A stretch of DNA of 33,471 nt from Clostridia bacterium (lineage in GTDB: Bacteria > Bacillota > Clostridia > Oscillospirales > CAG-272): NCBI GenBank assembly GCA_017462485.1, contig JAFTRA010000045.1:1-33471 (forward strand), given 5' to 3'. Positions 23,761 through 32,154 of this stretch are shown here, piece by piece (position 1 is the stretch's first letter; every line of letters begins with the position of its first letter). Below the pieces are notes generated by a model that was not told the DNA's origin, did no database searches, and saw only the letters and a list, made by a program, of their open reading frames with translations. The position numbers and the translations under genes were made by a program.

Positions 23761-24555
23761 TTATCTGTTTTCTATCCAGACGTGCTCGGGGTCGGAGCTT
23801 CTGTTAAAGCCCTGATGGTCACCCGCCATAAGCCAGAGGAAATAACTCTTGTAGCCGGGGGTGGTAACCGTCGTGTGATAGCCGTAGGGGAACTCAACGA
23901 GCTCGTCGTTTTTAACACGGTACGCCTCATCTACCTCACCGTCAGCAGTGTAAAGGCACTGAACGGCAAAGCCGCTCTTCGGCTCGAAGAGGAAATAATA
24001 TATCTCCTCGGCAACGCACTCATTGGGCATATTGTCCTCGTCGTGCTTGTGGGGAGGGAAGCCCGCCCAGTTGCCCTCGACGCAGTAAGCCTCGCCTACC
24101 GTGAGAGCTTTAGCGTTGGTCGTTCCGTCAATTATGAAGCTCGTTTCTCTCTGGTAGGGAACCTCTCCGAGAAGCTTCAATGTAACACGCTCACCGCGGA
24201 GAAGCTGGGGGGCGGTCTTTTCCTTTACGGGTGCGGAGCAAACGGCAATTTTTATTTTATCTAAAGCCTCAATTTCGCATTTTTCGTCTATTGGCATATA
24301 AAAGCTTTCCGCACGTCTGTTTTCAAAAACGGTGTTTCTGTTTCCAACGTTTTCCCACTTTTCATTGCCTACGTAAACGTTGCAGTGGCCCTCAAGCATA
24401 ATGAAAGCGCACTCCTTGTCCTCGGTGTAAAACTCAAGGCGCTCCGAGGCGTCAAGCTCGATTATACCGAACTCGAGTCTTTTAAGCGAGCACTCACCGA
24501 TTTTACACACGGGTGTATATCCTTTTTTTGATTCGTATGTCTTTTTATAGTTCAT
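23761..24555 (-). CDS. IolB/KduI-like 5-deoxy-glucuronate isomerase family protein
   Basis: The 264-aa protein has the bicupin layout of IolB. The metal site is visible as H169 and H171 (PPHKHDEDNM), E183/E184 (AEEIYYFLF) and H227 (YGYHT). IolB interconverts 5-deoxy-glucuronate and 5-dehydro-2-deoxygluconate in inositol breakdown. Here IolG, IolE and IolD are absent, so another uronate-like or deoxy sugar is possible. The ATG overlaps the PfkB gene end by 11 bases, and GGGAG lies inside that gene. Confidence 0.8.
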   Translation of the reverse strand: MNYKKTYESKKGYTPVCKIGECSLKRLEFGIIELDASERLEFYTEDKECAFIMLEGHCNVYVGNEKWENVGNRNTVFENRRAESFYMPIDEKCEIEALDKIKIAVCSAPVKEKTAPQLLRGERVTLKLLGEVPYQRETSFIIDGTTNAKALTVGEAYCVEGNWAGFPPHKHDEDNMPNECVAEEIYYFLFEPKSGFAVQCLYTADGEVDEAYRVKNDELVEFPYGYHTTVTTPGYKSYFLWLMAGDHQGFNRSSDPEHVWIENR

Positions 24556-25459
24556 ATCCGTTCTCCCTCATAAATTTTACGACCGTGTCGAAATCCGGCA
24601 CGCTCTCTCTTGCGCCAACCGAGGTGCATTTGATAGCCGATACGGCGCTTGCGAAAAGGCAGCATTTTTTAAAGTCAAAGCCCTTTGCCATTCCTGCCGC
24701 AAACGCTCCGTGGAAAACGTCGCCCGAGCCGTTGGTATCAACCGCCTTTACCGAAAACGCGGGATAATGAATTAAGGTGGATCCGTCGTACATAATTCCG
24801 CCGAGCTTACCCTGTGTTACTACTACAACCTCGGGAGAATAGAGCTCGAAGAGTCTTTTTGCCGCTTCCTCGGCGGTTTTCGTTCCCGTATGTCCCATAG
24901 CGAATTCCTCTGACGGAATCATAATGTCGGTAAGCGAAAGAAGTCTATCGACTCCCTCGTAAAGACCGCCGCAATCGTAAAGCACCTTAACGCCGCTTTC
25001 CTTTGCGACTCTTGCCGCCTCGACGGCGGCGCTCATCTCGTTGCCGTCAACCATAAGAAGAAAGGCTTCCTCTAGCGCGCGCTTTTGCGCTTCAGAAAGA
25101 ACGAGAGGCGGAAGGTCGCCCCTGTCAAATACGCAGGTGCGGGAGGCAGTGTCGGCAGAGAGCCATAAAACCGACGCAAACGAGCGATATCCGTCAAAGA
25201 CGTCGATAAGACTTGTATCAATACCGTATTTTTCAAAATCCTTTTTGAGAAATACTCCGCCGCTGTCACTCGAAAGAACTCCGATATACGCAGCGCTCTC
25301 TCCGAGCTTGCTTGCGGCAACCAGCCCTGTCGCCGTGGGGCCGCCGCCCGCGCACTTTGAGCCGGTGGCTCTCATCTTCGTATCCTCGGAGGGATACGAA
25401 GGTACGTTGTAGAGCGTGTCAAACACACACGCTCCTATTCCTACAATTCTTTTTCCCAT
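24545..25459 (-). CDS. PfkB-family carbohydrate kinase
   Basis: This 304-aa protein is a ribokinase/PfkB kinase. The N-terminal sugar-binding glycine motif is GSKCAGGGPTATGLVAASKL. The C-terminal signature is DTNGSGDVFHGAFAAG, with catalytic base D247. In inositol operons an IolC kinase of this family phosphorylates 5-dehydro-2-deoxygluconate before an IolJ aldolase splits it, so the local order is similar. Sulfofructose and ketohexose kinases are other relatives. Separated by one base from the aldolase stop. Confidence 0.85.
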   Translation of the reverse strand: MGKRIVGIGACVFDTLYNVPSYPSEDTKMRATGSKCAGGGPTATGLVAASKLGESAAYIGVLSSDSGGVFLKKDFEKYGIDTSLIDVFDGYRSFASVLWLSADTASRTCVFDRGDLPPLVLSEAQKRALEEAFLLMVDGNEMSAAVEAARVAKESGVKVLYDCGGLYEGVDRLLSLTDIMIPSEEFAMGHTGTKTAEEAAKRLFELYSPEVVVVTQGKLGGIMYDGSTLIHYPAFSVKAVDTNGSGDVFHGAFAAGMAKGFDFKKCCLFASAVSAIKCTSVGARESVPDFDTVVKFMRENGYEL

Positions 25460-25460
25460 A

Positions 25461-26303
25461 TCAAAGGGCCTTTCCGTCAGCTCCGGTAAGTCTTATCTTG
25501 CTTACCGCAAGCGCTTTTACGTATTCGATTGGCTTTTTCATAAAGATATCTATGGCAAGGCTTCTTTCCGGGTCGTCAAGGGTAGCTTTCGTTCCGTCCG
25601 CGAAAGCGCAGCAAACGTCTGTTCCGATATTCATTTTGCGAATACCTGCAGCAATAGCCGCCTTTACCTCTTCGTCGGGAATACCCGAGCCGCCGTGAAG
25701 CACGAGCGGAATGCCGCCCGTCGCCTCTCTTATAGCCTTTATTCTTTCAATATCGAGCTTCGGGGGCTTTTTGTAGTGACCGTGAGCGTTGCCTACGAGC
25801 ACCGCAAGACAGCAGACACCCGTCTGCTTTACGAATTCGGCAGCCTCTTCGGGAGATGTGAACTCCTCCATAGCGTCGTCGTTAACGCTTCCGACGTGAC
25901 CTATCTCACCCTCAACTCCGATGCCTATCGACTTGCATACGTCAACTATGTGCTTCGTCATTTCAACGTTTTTCTCGAAGCTGTGTACCGAGCCGTCAAG
26001 CATAATGCCCGTGCAGCCCCAACGGAGAGCGCGTGTTACCTCCCACTCCGACGGTCCGTGGTCGAGGTGGAAGCAAACGGGAACGCTCGCTCTTTCTGCC
26101 GCCGCAACAACGGCGGGGCAGAGATAAAATCCTACCTCTTCGTTTAAAAGTCTCGGATATACCTGAATGATAACGGGAGCCTTTTCTTGCTCCGCGGCGT
26201 CGATAACACCCATTACCGTCTCGGTATTATATACGTTGAATGCGGGAACGCAGAAATTACCGCGCTCCGCCATTCCTATAATGGTCTGTAATGAAACTAA
26301 CAT
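25461..26303 (-). CDS. Class II fructose-bisphosphate aldolase family protein
   Basis: The 280-aa protein has all class II aldolase landmarks: PAFNVYN, D81 and zinc ligand H82 (HLDHG), E131/E133 (GVEGEIGHVG), H174/H176 (GNAHGHYK), H203 (LHGGSGIP) and NIGTD. The family splits ketose-1-phosphates or bisphosphates into DHAP and an aldehyde. Fructose-, tagatose- and IolJ-type substrates are all possible. GGGGGAGAAATAACAA precedes the ATG. It lies between the oxidase genes and the PfkB kinase, so it likely handles the kinase product. Confidence 0.88.
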   Translation of the reverse strand: MLVSLQTIIGMAERGNFCVPAFNVYNTETVMGVIDAAEQEKAPVIIQVYPRLLNEEVGFYLCPAVVAAAERASVPVCFHLDHGPSEWEVTRALRWGCTGIMLDGSVHSFEKNVEMTKHIVDVCKSIGIGVEGEIGHVGSVNDDAMEEFTSPEEAAEFVKQTGVCCLAVLVGNAHGHYKKPPKLDIERIKAIREATGGIPLVLHGGSGIPDEEVKAAIAAGIRKMNIGTDVCCAFADGTKATLDDPERSLAIDIFMKKPIEYVKALAVSKIRLTGADGKAL

Positions 26304-26319
26304 TTGTTATTTCTCCCCC

Positions 26320-27405
26320 TTATCCAAGAATAAGGTCCTCGAGCGAGAGTATTTCAACGCTCTCGTCTGCTACTGCCTTAAGAGAACGGTATTCCGAAAC
26401 GCTTGCCGTAACGATAACGGACTCTCCAAGGCTCTTTGCGTTGAATATTCTTCTCTCTGCCACGAGCTTCATAACCTCGGGCATATACTGTGCCATAAGG
26501 ATATTTCCTGCCCATACGGTCTCGGCTCTGTTTAAGTGCATCTCGTGAAGAGTAGCAAATGCCGAGATAACCTCTCTTGCGCACTCGGTCTCCTCGAGGT
26601 CGCGAGAAAGCTGGAAGGGGTCCTGATATACTACGGTCTTGCCGCTTGCCTTTGCTTTAAGCGCTCCCGACTTTACAAGCTCTGCGAGGTATGAGGTATA
26701 GGTATATGCCTTGCACTCAAGCTTAACGTCGTAGGTGGGGTAGGTCTGCTTAACCGTCTTTGCGTCGGCAGGGTCGTAAAGAATTACGGTCTTGTAGCTG
26801 TTCATAACCGAGGCTGTCTTGTTCATCTGCTCCTTGGTTTCGTCGGATGCGCCGATAAGGAAATCAAGCTGTGCGCCCGAGTCGGTCTCGTCCTGAAGAA
26901 CGGTGAACTCAACGCCTGCGCTCTCGAGAACCTTTATAGCCTTGACTGCCTCCTCGCACGCCATATAACGAGCGTCAGAGCCTAGGAAGAGAAGAGTATC
27001 CGTTTTCTTTTCGTGCTTTGATATAGCCTCCGAAAGCTTACCGCAAAGAGCAGTCTTTCCGTAGGCATTTCCTATATCAAGGCAGTTGTCTACCATTTTA
27101 TTTATGTATTCGGGGAGCTTACCGTCAAGAGCCGCCTGGAGTCTTACCTCCTTTGTGAACATAACGGGGTCCCAACCTGTAACGCAATCGCGAACGCAAG
27201 CGCCGCAGCCTGCGCACTCGTAAATGTTGTCCATTATTTCGTCGAGCTCAATAGCTCCTCTGTTTACCATTGAGATACCGAGCGCTCTTGCTCTCGGGGT
27301 GCTTCTCTCGTGTCCCGTAGCGTTTCCTATGGGGCAGATGTGGTGGCACATCCAGCAGAAACGGCAGGAGTCAACGTGCTGTTTGGATTTTTCTGACATT
27401 ATCAT
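26320..27405 (-). CDS. Fe-S subunit of the oxidase, with degenerate CCG domains
   Basis: The start is ATG 27405. GGAGG (27418-27414) lies 8 bases upstream. The in-frame ATG at 27420 would place that site inside the gene. Of 361 aa, the first ~85 hold two [4Fe-4S] motifs (CRFCWMCHHICP and CAGCGACVRDC), as in GlcF/GlpC. The rest aligns with two CCG domains, but FPGC is FLGS, DPCHLGR is DPFQLSR and CCGAGG is VWAGN. So no CCG cysteine cluster remains. It should shuttle electrons between the FAD oxidase and Etf. Confidence 0.8.
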   Translation of the reverse strand: MIMSEKSKQHVDSCRFCWMCHHICPIGNATGHERSTPRARALGISMVNRGAIELDEIMDNIYECAGCGACVRDCVTGWDPVMFTKEVRLQAALDGKLPEYINKMVDNCLDIGNAYGKTALCGKLSEAISKHEKKTDTLLFLGSDARYMACEEAVKAIKVLESAGVEFTVLQDETDSGAQLDFLIGASDETKEQMNKTASVMNSYKTVILYDPADAKTVKQTYPTYDVKLECKAYTYTSYLAELVKSGALKAKASGKTVVYQDPFQLSRDLEETECAREVISAFATLHEMHLNRAETVWAGNILMAQYMPEVMKLVAERRIFNAKSLGESVIVTASVSEYRSLKAVADESVEILSLEDLILG

Positions 27406-27419
27406 AGTATCTACCTCCA

Positions 27420-28856
27420 TTAAAGACCAAGCTTGAACGGGTTCATAATTCCGTTCGGGTCGAGCTGCTTTTTAAGTCCCTCAAATACCTGCATAGCGGG
27501 GCCGTACTGCTCTTTCATAAGTCTGCCGAGCTTGATACCGACACCGTGGTGGTCGTTTACTACGCCGCCGTGAGCCAAAGCCGCACGTACGCCGCAGGTC
27601 CAGATAGCCTGGTGAAGTCTGAGTGCCTCAACCGGATCCTCGGGAACGTCCTTGCCGTCAACGATGAAGCGGTCGTAAACCATAGCGCCCCACTCGTACC
27701 AGTGAGAGAAGTGAGCTATAAACTTCGCCTGGGGGAAGTTCGTCTCTATCGCTTCCTTCATAGCCCAGTAAATTTCCTCTATCTTGCCGTAGGGCGCAAT
27801 AGTATCCATAGTACCGAACATCTGGGGAATATCCATCATATGACCGGGGTAGAAGAAGGTTATCTTTTCTTTCCACCACTTCTCACCGTACTCGCTTCCG
27901 AGGTCCTCTGCGCCGTACTTTTTGAAGGTGTCAAGAAGAATCTTTTCCTCAACCTCAACCATTTCGTGACATCCCTCAATAGCAACGTTCATAAACGCGC
28001 CCTTGCGCTCCACACCTACTATTTTCTTGATAAGAGAACCTGTTTCGGCCTCGTCGTAAAGACGCATAACAGAGGGCTTGAACTTCTGAAGAAGCTCGCG
28101 GGATGCCTGGAAAGCGCCGTGCATATCCTGGAATAAGAATCCGCGGAAGCGACGTTCCTCGGGCTGATCGAAAATGCGTATCTGAGCCTTGGTGATGATA
28201 CCGAGCGTACCCTCGGAGCCTATGAATATCTGGTTAAGGTCGGGCCCTGCCGCGTGCTTCGGAGCGGGAGAGGTCGTGATAATATCTCCGTTCGGGAGAA
28301 CTACCTCCATCTGAAGTACCATATCGTCGATTTTACCGTACTTCGTAGAGCAAACGCCTATTCCTCTGTGCGCAAGGAAGCCTCCTACCGTAGAGCAGGT
28401 GAGAGAAGAGGGATAGTGCATAGTTGCCTTTCCAACCTCGTTAGCCGCCCACTCGATGTGCTTGTAAATAGCGCCGGTTCCGCATTCTATGTACATTCCC
28501 TCGGTGTTAACCTCGTAGATTTTGTTCATTCTCTTGGTGTCGAGAAGAATGCCGCCGCAAACGGGAATAGCACCGCCCTGCGTTCCGCCGCCTGCGCCCC
28601 AGGTGGTTAAGGGAAGCTTGTAGTAGTTTGCGATTTTAACGACCTTGGAAACCTCGGTTGCGTCCTTGGGCGAAACTATAAAGTCAGCCTCGGGCATACG
28701 GCAGCCGCGGTCAGCCCACATACGTGAGAGCCAGTAGTAGTCCACGCTGTGAGTTGCCTTGTCGATTTGTCTTACCGAGCAGTTTTCAACGCCTACCGCG
28801 TCTTCAAGCTCTGTAAGAATCATAGAAAATAAAAAGTTGTTCATTTGAATTTGCAT
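27420..28856 (-). CDS. AGPS/GlcD-like FAD-binding oxidase
   Basis: The 478-aa protein has the PCMH FAD-binding region (TTWGAGGGTQGGAIPV; ECGTGAIYKHIEW; HYPSSLTCSTVGGFLAHRGIG; GSEGTLGIITKAQI) and a C-terminal cap ending RAALAHGGVVNDHHGVGI. The His-His-Gly motif is typical of alkyl-DHAP-synthase-like and some 2-hydroxyacid dehydrogenases. With the Fe-S and Etf genes it forms a likely lactate/glycolate dehydrogenase-type complex. The oxidised substrate is not known. It is the first gene of the operon, and AGGAG lies 7 bases before the ATG. Confidence 0.85.
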   Translation of the reverse strand: MQIQMNNFLFSMILTELEDAVGVENCSVRQIDKATHSVDYYWLSRMWADRGCRMPEADFIVSPKDATEVSKVVKIANYYKLPLTTWGAGGGTQGGAIPVCGGILLDTKRMNKIYEVNTEGMYIECGTGAIYKHIEWAANEVGKATMHYPSSLTCSTVGGFLAHRGIGVCSTKYGKIDDMVLQMEVVLPNGDIITTSPAPKHAAGPDLNQIFIGSEGTLGIITKAQIRIFDQPEERRFRGFLFQDMHGAFQASRELLQKFKPSVMRLYDEAETGSLIKKIVGVERKGAFMNVAIEGCHEMVEVEEKILLDTFKKYGAEDLGSEYGEKWWKEKITFFYPGHMMDIPQMFGTMDTIAPYGKIEEIYWAMKEAIETNFPQAKFIAHFSHWYEWGAMVYDRFIVDGKDVPEDPVEALRLHQAIWTCGVRAALAHGGVVNDHHGVGIKLGRLMKEQYGPAMQVFEGLKKQLDPNGIMNPFKLGL

Positions 28857-28887
28857 ATAAGTGCTCCTCTCTTTATATTACGTGTTC

Positions 28888-28916
28888 ATTTTAGCATAGG
28901 GCAGAGGGCATTTCAA
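28888..28916 (-). promoter_or_regulatory. Promoter of the nine-gene operon
   Basis: On the minus strand, TTGAAA (28916-28911), a 17-base spacer and TAAAAT (28893-28888) lie 31 bases before the oxidase ATG. The -35 box is 28 bases from the -35 box of the divergent RpiR promoter. Confidence 0.7.
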
Positions 28917-28922
28917 TATGGG

Positions 28923-28943
28923 TTTGAAAATATTTTTCGAAAT
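28923..28943. promoter_or_regulatory. Candidate RpiR operator between the divergent promoters
   Basis: TTTGAAAA and TTTTTCGAAA form an imperfect inverted repeat (GAAAA / TTTTC arms) centred between the two -35 boxes. RpiR proteins often bind such TGAAA/TTTCA-type palindromes. Occupancy would block both promoters. Confidence 0.45.
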
Positions 28944-28944
28944 C

Positions 28945-28973
28945 TTGACAAAATTTGAGGAATGTGCTACAAT
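28945..28973 (+). promoter_or_regulatory. Promoter of the RpiR gene
   Basis: TTGACA (28945-28950), a 17-base spacer and TACAAT (28968-28973). Because the -10 box ends 2 bases before the first in-frame ATG (28976), that codon would not be in the message. The later ATG at 29006 is preferred. Confidence 0.75.
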
Positions 28974-29005
28974 AAATGGAAATTATTTTCATTTTGAGGT
29001 GTAAA

Positions 29006-29845
29006 ATGGAATCTATACTGCATAAAATACGTTTTTCGGTTGACGAGATGGGACCTGCGGAGAAGAGAATAGCCGATTTTTTGCTATCTCACTCGGGAGA
29101 GTTTCTCGGAATGTCCATTTCAGAGCTTTCGCAAAGGTGCGGCTGCGGAGACGCAACGGTAGTAAGATTTTCACGCAGAGTGGGTGTTTCGGGATACCAG
29201 GAGCTGAAGCTCCGTATAGCGAGCGAGCTTAATTCCTCGTCAGCGGTAAGCCGCGAGATAGAGCCGACTGACAGCTGCTTTGAAATTTTCAGAAAACGTA
29301 TAGTTGATATTTCAAACTCACTGCGCAATACCGAAACCGTACTTGACGAGGAGCAGCTCGAGCTTGCGGCAGAGACGATTATGAATGCCGAGCGTATAGT
29401 GATTTTTGGGCTTGGAAATTCTGCCGCAATCGCTCATGACGCGTCGCATAAATTTTTAAGGCTCGGTCTTGCGGCTCAAAGCTGCTGCGATAACCATATG
29501 CAAGCTATAATAGCCTCGCATTTGAAAAGGGGAAGCGTTGCTATCGGAATTTCCCACTCGGGAAAATCGAGAGATATCGTCGAAGCTCTCCGCCTTTGTA
29601 AGCTCTGCGGAGCCACGACTGTATGTATAACCAACCACGGAAGCACGCCTATAACCGAGGTTTCGGATATTTCGCTTTTCACGAAGTCCGAGGAAACCGA
29701 CTATTCGATTCTCGCTATGAGCTCGAGAATCGCGCAGCTTGCGATATTTGACAGTATCTATACCTACATAGTTTTGAGGGCGGATAAGGCGTCAAGACAG
29801 GCAGTGCATAATACCGAGTTCGCGCTTGAAAACAAAAAGTATTGA
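29006..29845 (+). CDS. RpiR/MurR-family transcriptional regulator
   Basis: The ATG at 29006 follows GAGGTGTAAA. The frame could be read from 28976, but that lies inside the promoter. The 279-aa protein has the N-terminal RpiR helix-turn-helix (SISELSQRCGCGDATVVRFS and RRVGVSGYQELKL, ~1-75) and a C-terminal SIS domain (~125-250; VIFGLGNSAAIAHDA, GISHSGKSRDIVEAL, ITNHGSTPI). SIS domains bind phosphosugars, so the effector is probably a sugar-phosphate intermediate of the divergent operon. Whether it represses or activates is not visible. Confidence 0.88.
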   Translation: MESILHKIRFSVDEMGPAEKRIADFLLSHSGEFLGMSISELSQRCGCGDATVVRFSRRVGVSGYQELKLRIASELNSSSAVSREIEPTDSCFEIFRKRIVDISNSLRNTETVLDEEQLELAAETIMNAERIVIFGLGNSAAIAHDASHKFLRLGLAAQSCCDNHMQAIIASHLKRGSVAIGISHSGKSRDIVEALRLCKLCGATTVCITNHGSTPITEVSDISLFTKSEETDYSILAMSSRIAQLAIFDSIYTYIVLRADKASRQAVHNTEFALENKKY

Positions 29846-29875
29846 TAAGAGACGTTCGGCACAGCCGTAAGAAAG

Positions 29876-29913
29876 ATGGAGGAGTAAGAAAAGCTTGTTC
29901 CTCCATTCTGTTT
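29876..29913 (+). terminator. Terminator of the RpiR gene
   Basis: ATGGAGGA (29876-29883) pairs with TCCTCCAT (29899-29906), followed by TCTGTTTAATT. It lies 30 bases after the stop codon. Confidence 0.65.
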
Positions 29914-29939
29914 AATTATTTCGGCTTTATCTTTTACTC

Positions 29940-29968
29940 TTGAAAAACGAGATATAGTATGATAAAAT
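29940..29968 (+). promoter_or_regulatory. Promoter of the GH92 gene
   Basis: TTGAAA (29940-29945), 17 bases and TAAAAT (29963-29968) lie 35 bases before the ATG at 30004. The boxes are identical to those of the nine-gene operon promoter. Confidence 0.6.
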
Positions 29969-30003
29969 AAATGAAAAGACTACTATGGTAATAGGTGAAG
30001 CTT

Positions 30004-32100
30004 ATGAGTGGTAGGGAAAGAGATAAAACAGATTATTGCAAGTACGCAGACGTCTTTTACGGAAACGGAGAGACGGATAGATTTTTTGACGACGGGCTTG
30101 CGGGCGAATGGGTTTATATAAAGGCGCTTTGCGGTAATACGACTCCACACGCAACCTTGCCGTTCGGAAAAATGTCCGTTGGGGCATATAGCGGAGGTTA
30201 TCCAACGGGCTACGGCAGTCATTATCCTAATTCAAATGGTAAAATTAAAAAGCTCTTCGATAAGCCTATGGCAAGGGGCTTCTCGCATTTGCATCATTCG
30301 GGTACGGGAGCTATCAGATACTACTATAATTATGCAGTGACGACGACCTTTTACGATAAGCTCGGCGGGGCGTTCAAATACCGTGAGCTGACGAATGAAA
30401 AAGCTTATCCCGGTTATTACTCCGCAACTCTCGGGGAGGTTTTTTGCGAGATTACGGTTGATGGCAGCGTCGCTTTGCACAGATACCGCTTTGGAAGAGT
30501 AGGCGGAAAAGTTGCCGTGGATTTTTCAAACGACGGTCTTGATAAAATTTTCGGAAAAGATTTCTATTCGACGGCAAAGGACGCGTCGGTAGAGATAATA
30601 TCAAAGAGCGAGGTGCTCTTTTCGGGTGTGCTTTCTGGAGTTAGGCTTTACTTTTGTGTGAGCGCTGACACGTCCCCGGTGAAGCTTTCGCTTTTTGAGG
30701 GCGAGAGGGAAAATGACTTTCGCAAGCTTAACATAGGGGAGTCGGAGAAGAGATTCGGCGCGGTTTTCGAATTTGATGAAAGAGAAGCCCTGATACGTGT
30801 GAGCTATTCGACGGTTTCTGCCGAGACTGCGGTGGCTTCTGCGAGAAGCTCTTGCCTTGCGTTTGACGAGGCTCGCGCTCTGGCGTACGAAATATGGAAT
30901 GAAAAGCTTTCGGCTATAAAAATAAAGACCTCCGACGAGGAGCTTAAGAAGAAATTTTATTCAAATCTTTATCACTCGCTGATTAAGCCCACCGATATGG
31001 CGGGGGAGAACGTTCTTGGGGTTAATGGGAATACCGTGTGCGATTTTGCAACCCTTTGGGACCAGTACAAAACGGCGCTGCCGCTTATATACGCGCTTTA
31101 TCCCGAGATGAGCGAGAAAATAGTTCGGGGAATAGAAAATATAAGCGATACTCTCGGCAAACTGCCGTGCAGCTTCGGTATGAGTGATATATATCCTTGC
31201 GAGGAGCAGGCAAAGATGCTGGGCGTGATTACGCTATGCGACGCTTATCATATGGGCGTTTCGGGTATAGACGCAAAGGTTGTAGAGAAATGCGTGATAA
31301 GAGAGCTTCAGCGTGATGATTACAAGAAATTTCTTGAGTGCGGCAGGTTTGAGAGGTACACGCATATTCTCGACGTGACCGACGCTTGCCTTGCCGTAGC
31401 GGAGATAACAGATGACGAAGACTTGAAGCAAAAACTTCTTTCTCTTGCTGAAAACCATACAAACGCATATTCCCCCGACGGTTTGATGTCAGAGGAGTCG
31501 AGGTATTACGAGGGGGATAGGTACACCTACTCGTTCAGACTCGCGAATAATATGAACGAGAGAATTGCGCTTGCCGGCGGCAAAGAGCGCTTTGCTTTGC
31601 TGCTTGATTCCTTCTTCGGCTTTGACGCTCTTCTCGGTAACGGAAAAAAGGCGAAGGACGGGGCAAATCACAGATTCGAGGGCTTCAATAACGAATGCGA
31701 TATGGAAGCGCCCTACGCTTATATTTACGCTGACAGGCACGACAGAACAGCAGAAATAATAAAGGAATGCGTCAGCCGTTCGTTCGGAGAGGGAAAATGC
31801 GGGCTTCCGGGTAATAACGACTCGGGCGGTCTTTCTTCCTGCTTCGTATGGAACGCGCTCGGAATATTTCCGCATAGCGCGGGCGGCGAATTCTTGCTGG
31901 GAATACCGCTCTTTGATGAAGCGGAGCTTCTTTTGAGCTCGAATAGCCGTCTTGTCATACGCTTCGACAAAAGCGGCGGTGAGCTACCAAGCGCAAGGTT
32001 AAATGCCGAGCTTAACGGAGAGATGATAGAAAATTACAGAATTCCGATGAAAAAGCTTATGCGCGGCGGAATTTTGGAATTTAAATACGTGGAACAGTGA
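30004..32100 (+). CDS. GH92 alpha-mannosidase-like glycosidase
   Basis: The ATG at 30004 is preceded by AGGTG 6 bases away. A GTG at 29995 is part of that site. The 698-aa enzyme has the GH92 start (YCKYADVFYG, GNTTPHATLPFGKMSVG, SHLHHSGTG), the (alpha/alpha)6 region (TDMAGENVLGV, TLWDQYKTALPL) and the C-terminal signature LPGNNDSGGLSS with D606, followed by FVWNALGIFP. GH92 enzymes remove alpha-mannose with calcium. The usual GNEP-type motif reads NNECDMEAPY here, so specificity may differ. There is no signal peptide, so it acts in the cytoplasm, unlike most Bacteroides GH92. Confidence 0.85.
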   Translation: MSGRERDKTDYCKYADVFYGNGETDRFFDDGLAGEWVYIKALCGNTTPHATLPFGKMSVGAYSGGYPTGYGSHYPNSNGKIKKLFDKPMARGFSHLHHSGTGAIRYYYNYAVTTTFYDKLGGAFKYRELTNEKAYPGYYSATLGEVFCEITVDGSVALHRYRFGRVGGKVAVDFSNDGLDKIFGKDFYSTAKDASVEIISKSEVLFSGVLSGVRLYFCVSADTSPVKLSLFEGERENDFRKLNIGESEKRFGAVFEFDEREALIRVSYSTVSAETAVASARSSCLAFDEARALAYEIWNEKLSAIKIKTSDEELKKKFYSNLYHSLIKPTDMAGENVLGVNGNTVCDFATLWDQYKTALPLIYALYPEMSEKIVRGIENISDTLGKLPCSFGMSDIYPCEEQAKMLGVITLCDAYHMGVSGIDAKVVEKCVIRELQRDDYKKFLECGRFERYTHILDVTDACLAVAEITDDEDLKQKLLSLAENHTNAYSPDGLMSEESRYYEGDRYTYSFRLANNMNERIALAGGKERFALLLDSFFGFDALLGNGKKAKDGANHRFEGFNNECDMEAPYAYIYADRHDRTAEIIKECVSRSFGEGKCGLPGNNDSGGLSSCFVWNALGIFPHSAGGEFLLGIPLFDEAELLLSSNSRLVIRFDKSGGELPSARLNAELNGEMIENYRIPMKKLMRGGILEFKYVEQ

Positions 32101-32154
32101 TATCAATAAAATCTAAAATCAATTTTCAGAATACATTAGGGAAAGGTCATAATT

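Noticed and set aside
18786-28856. A myo-inositol (iol) operon
   Set aside because: Only IolB-, IolC- and IolJ-like members are present. IolG, IolE, IolD and IolA are missing, and the isomerase, Etf and oxidase genes do not belong to that pathway.
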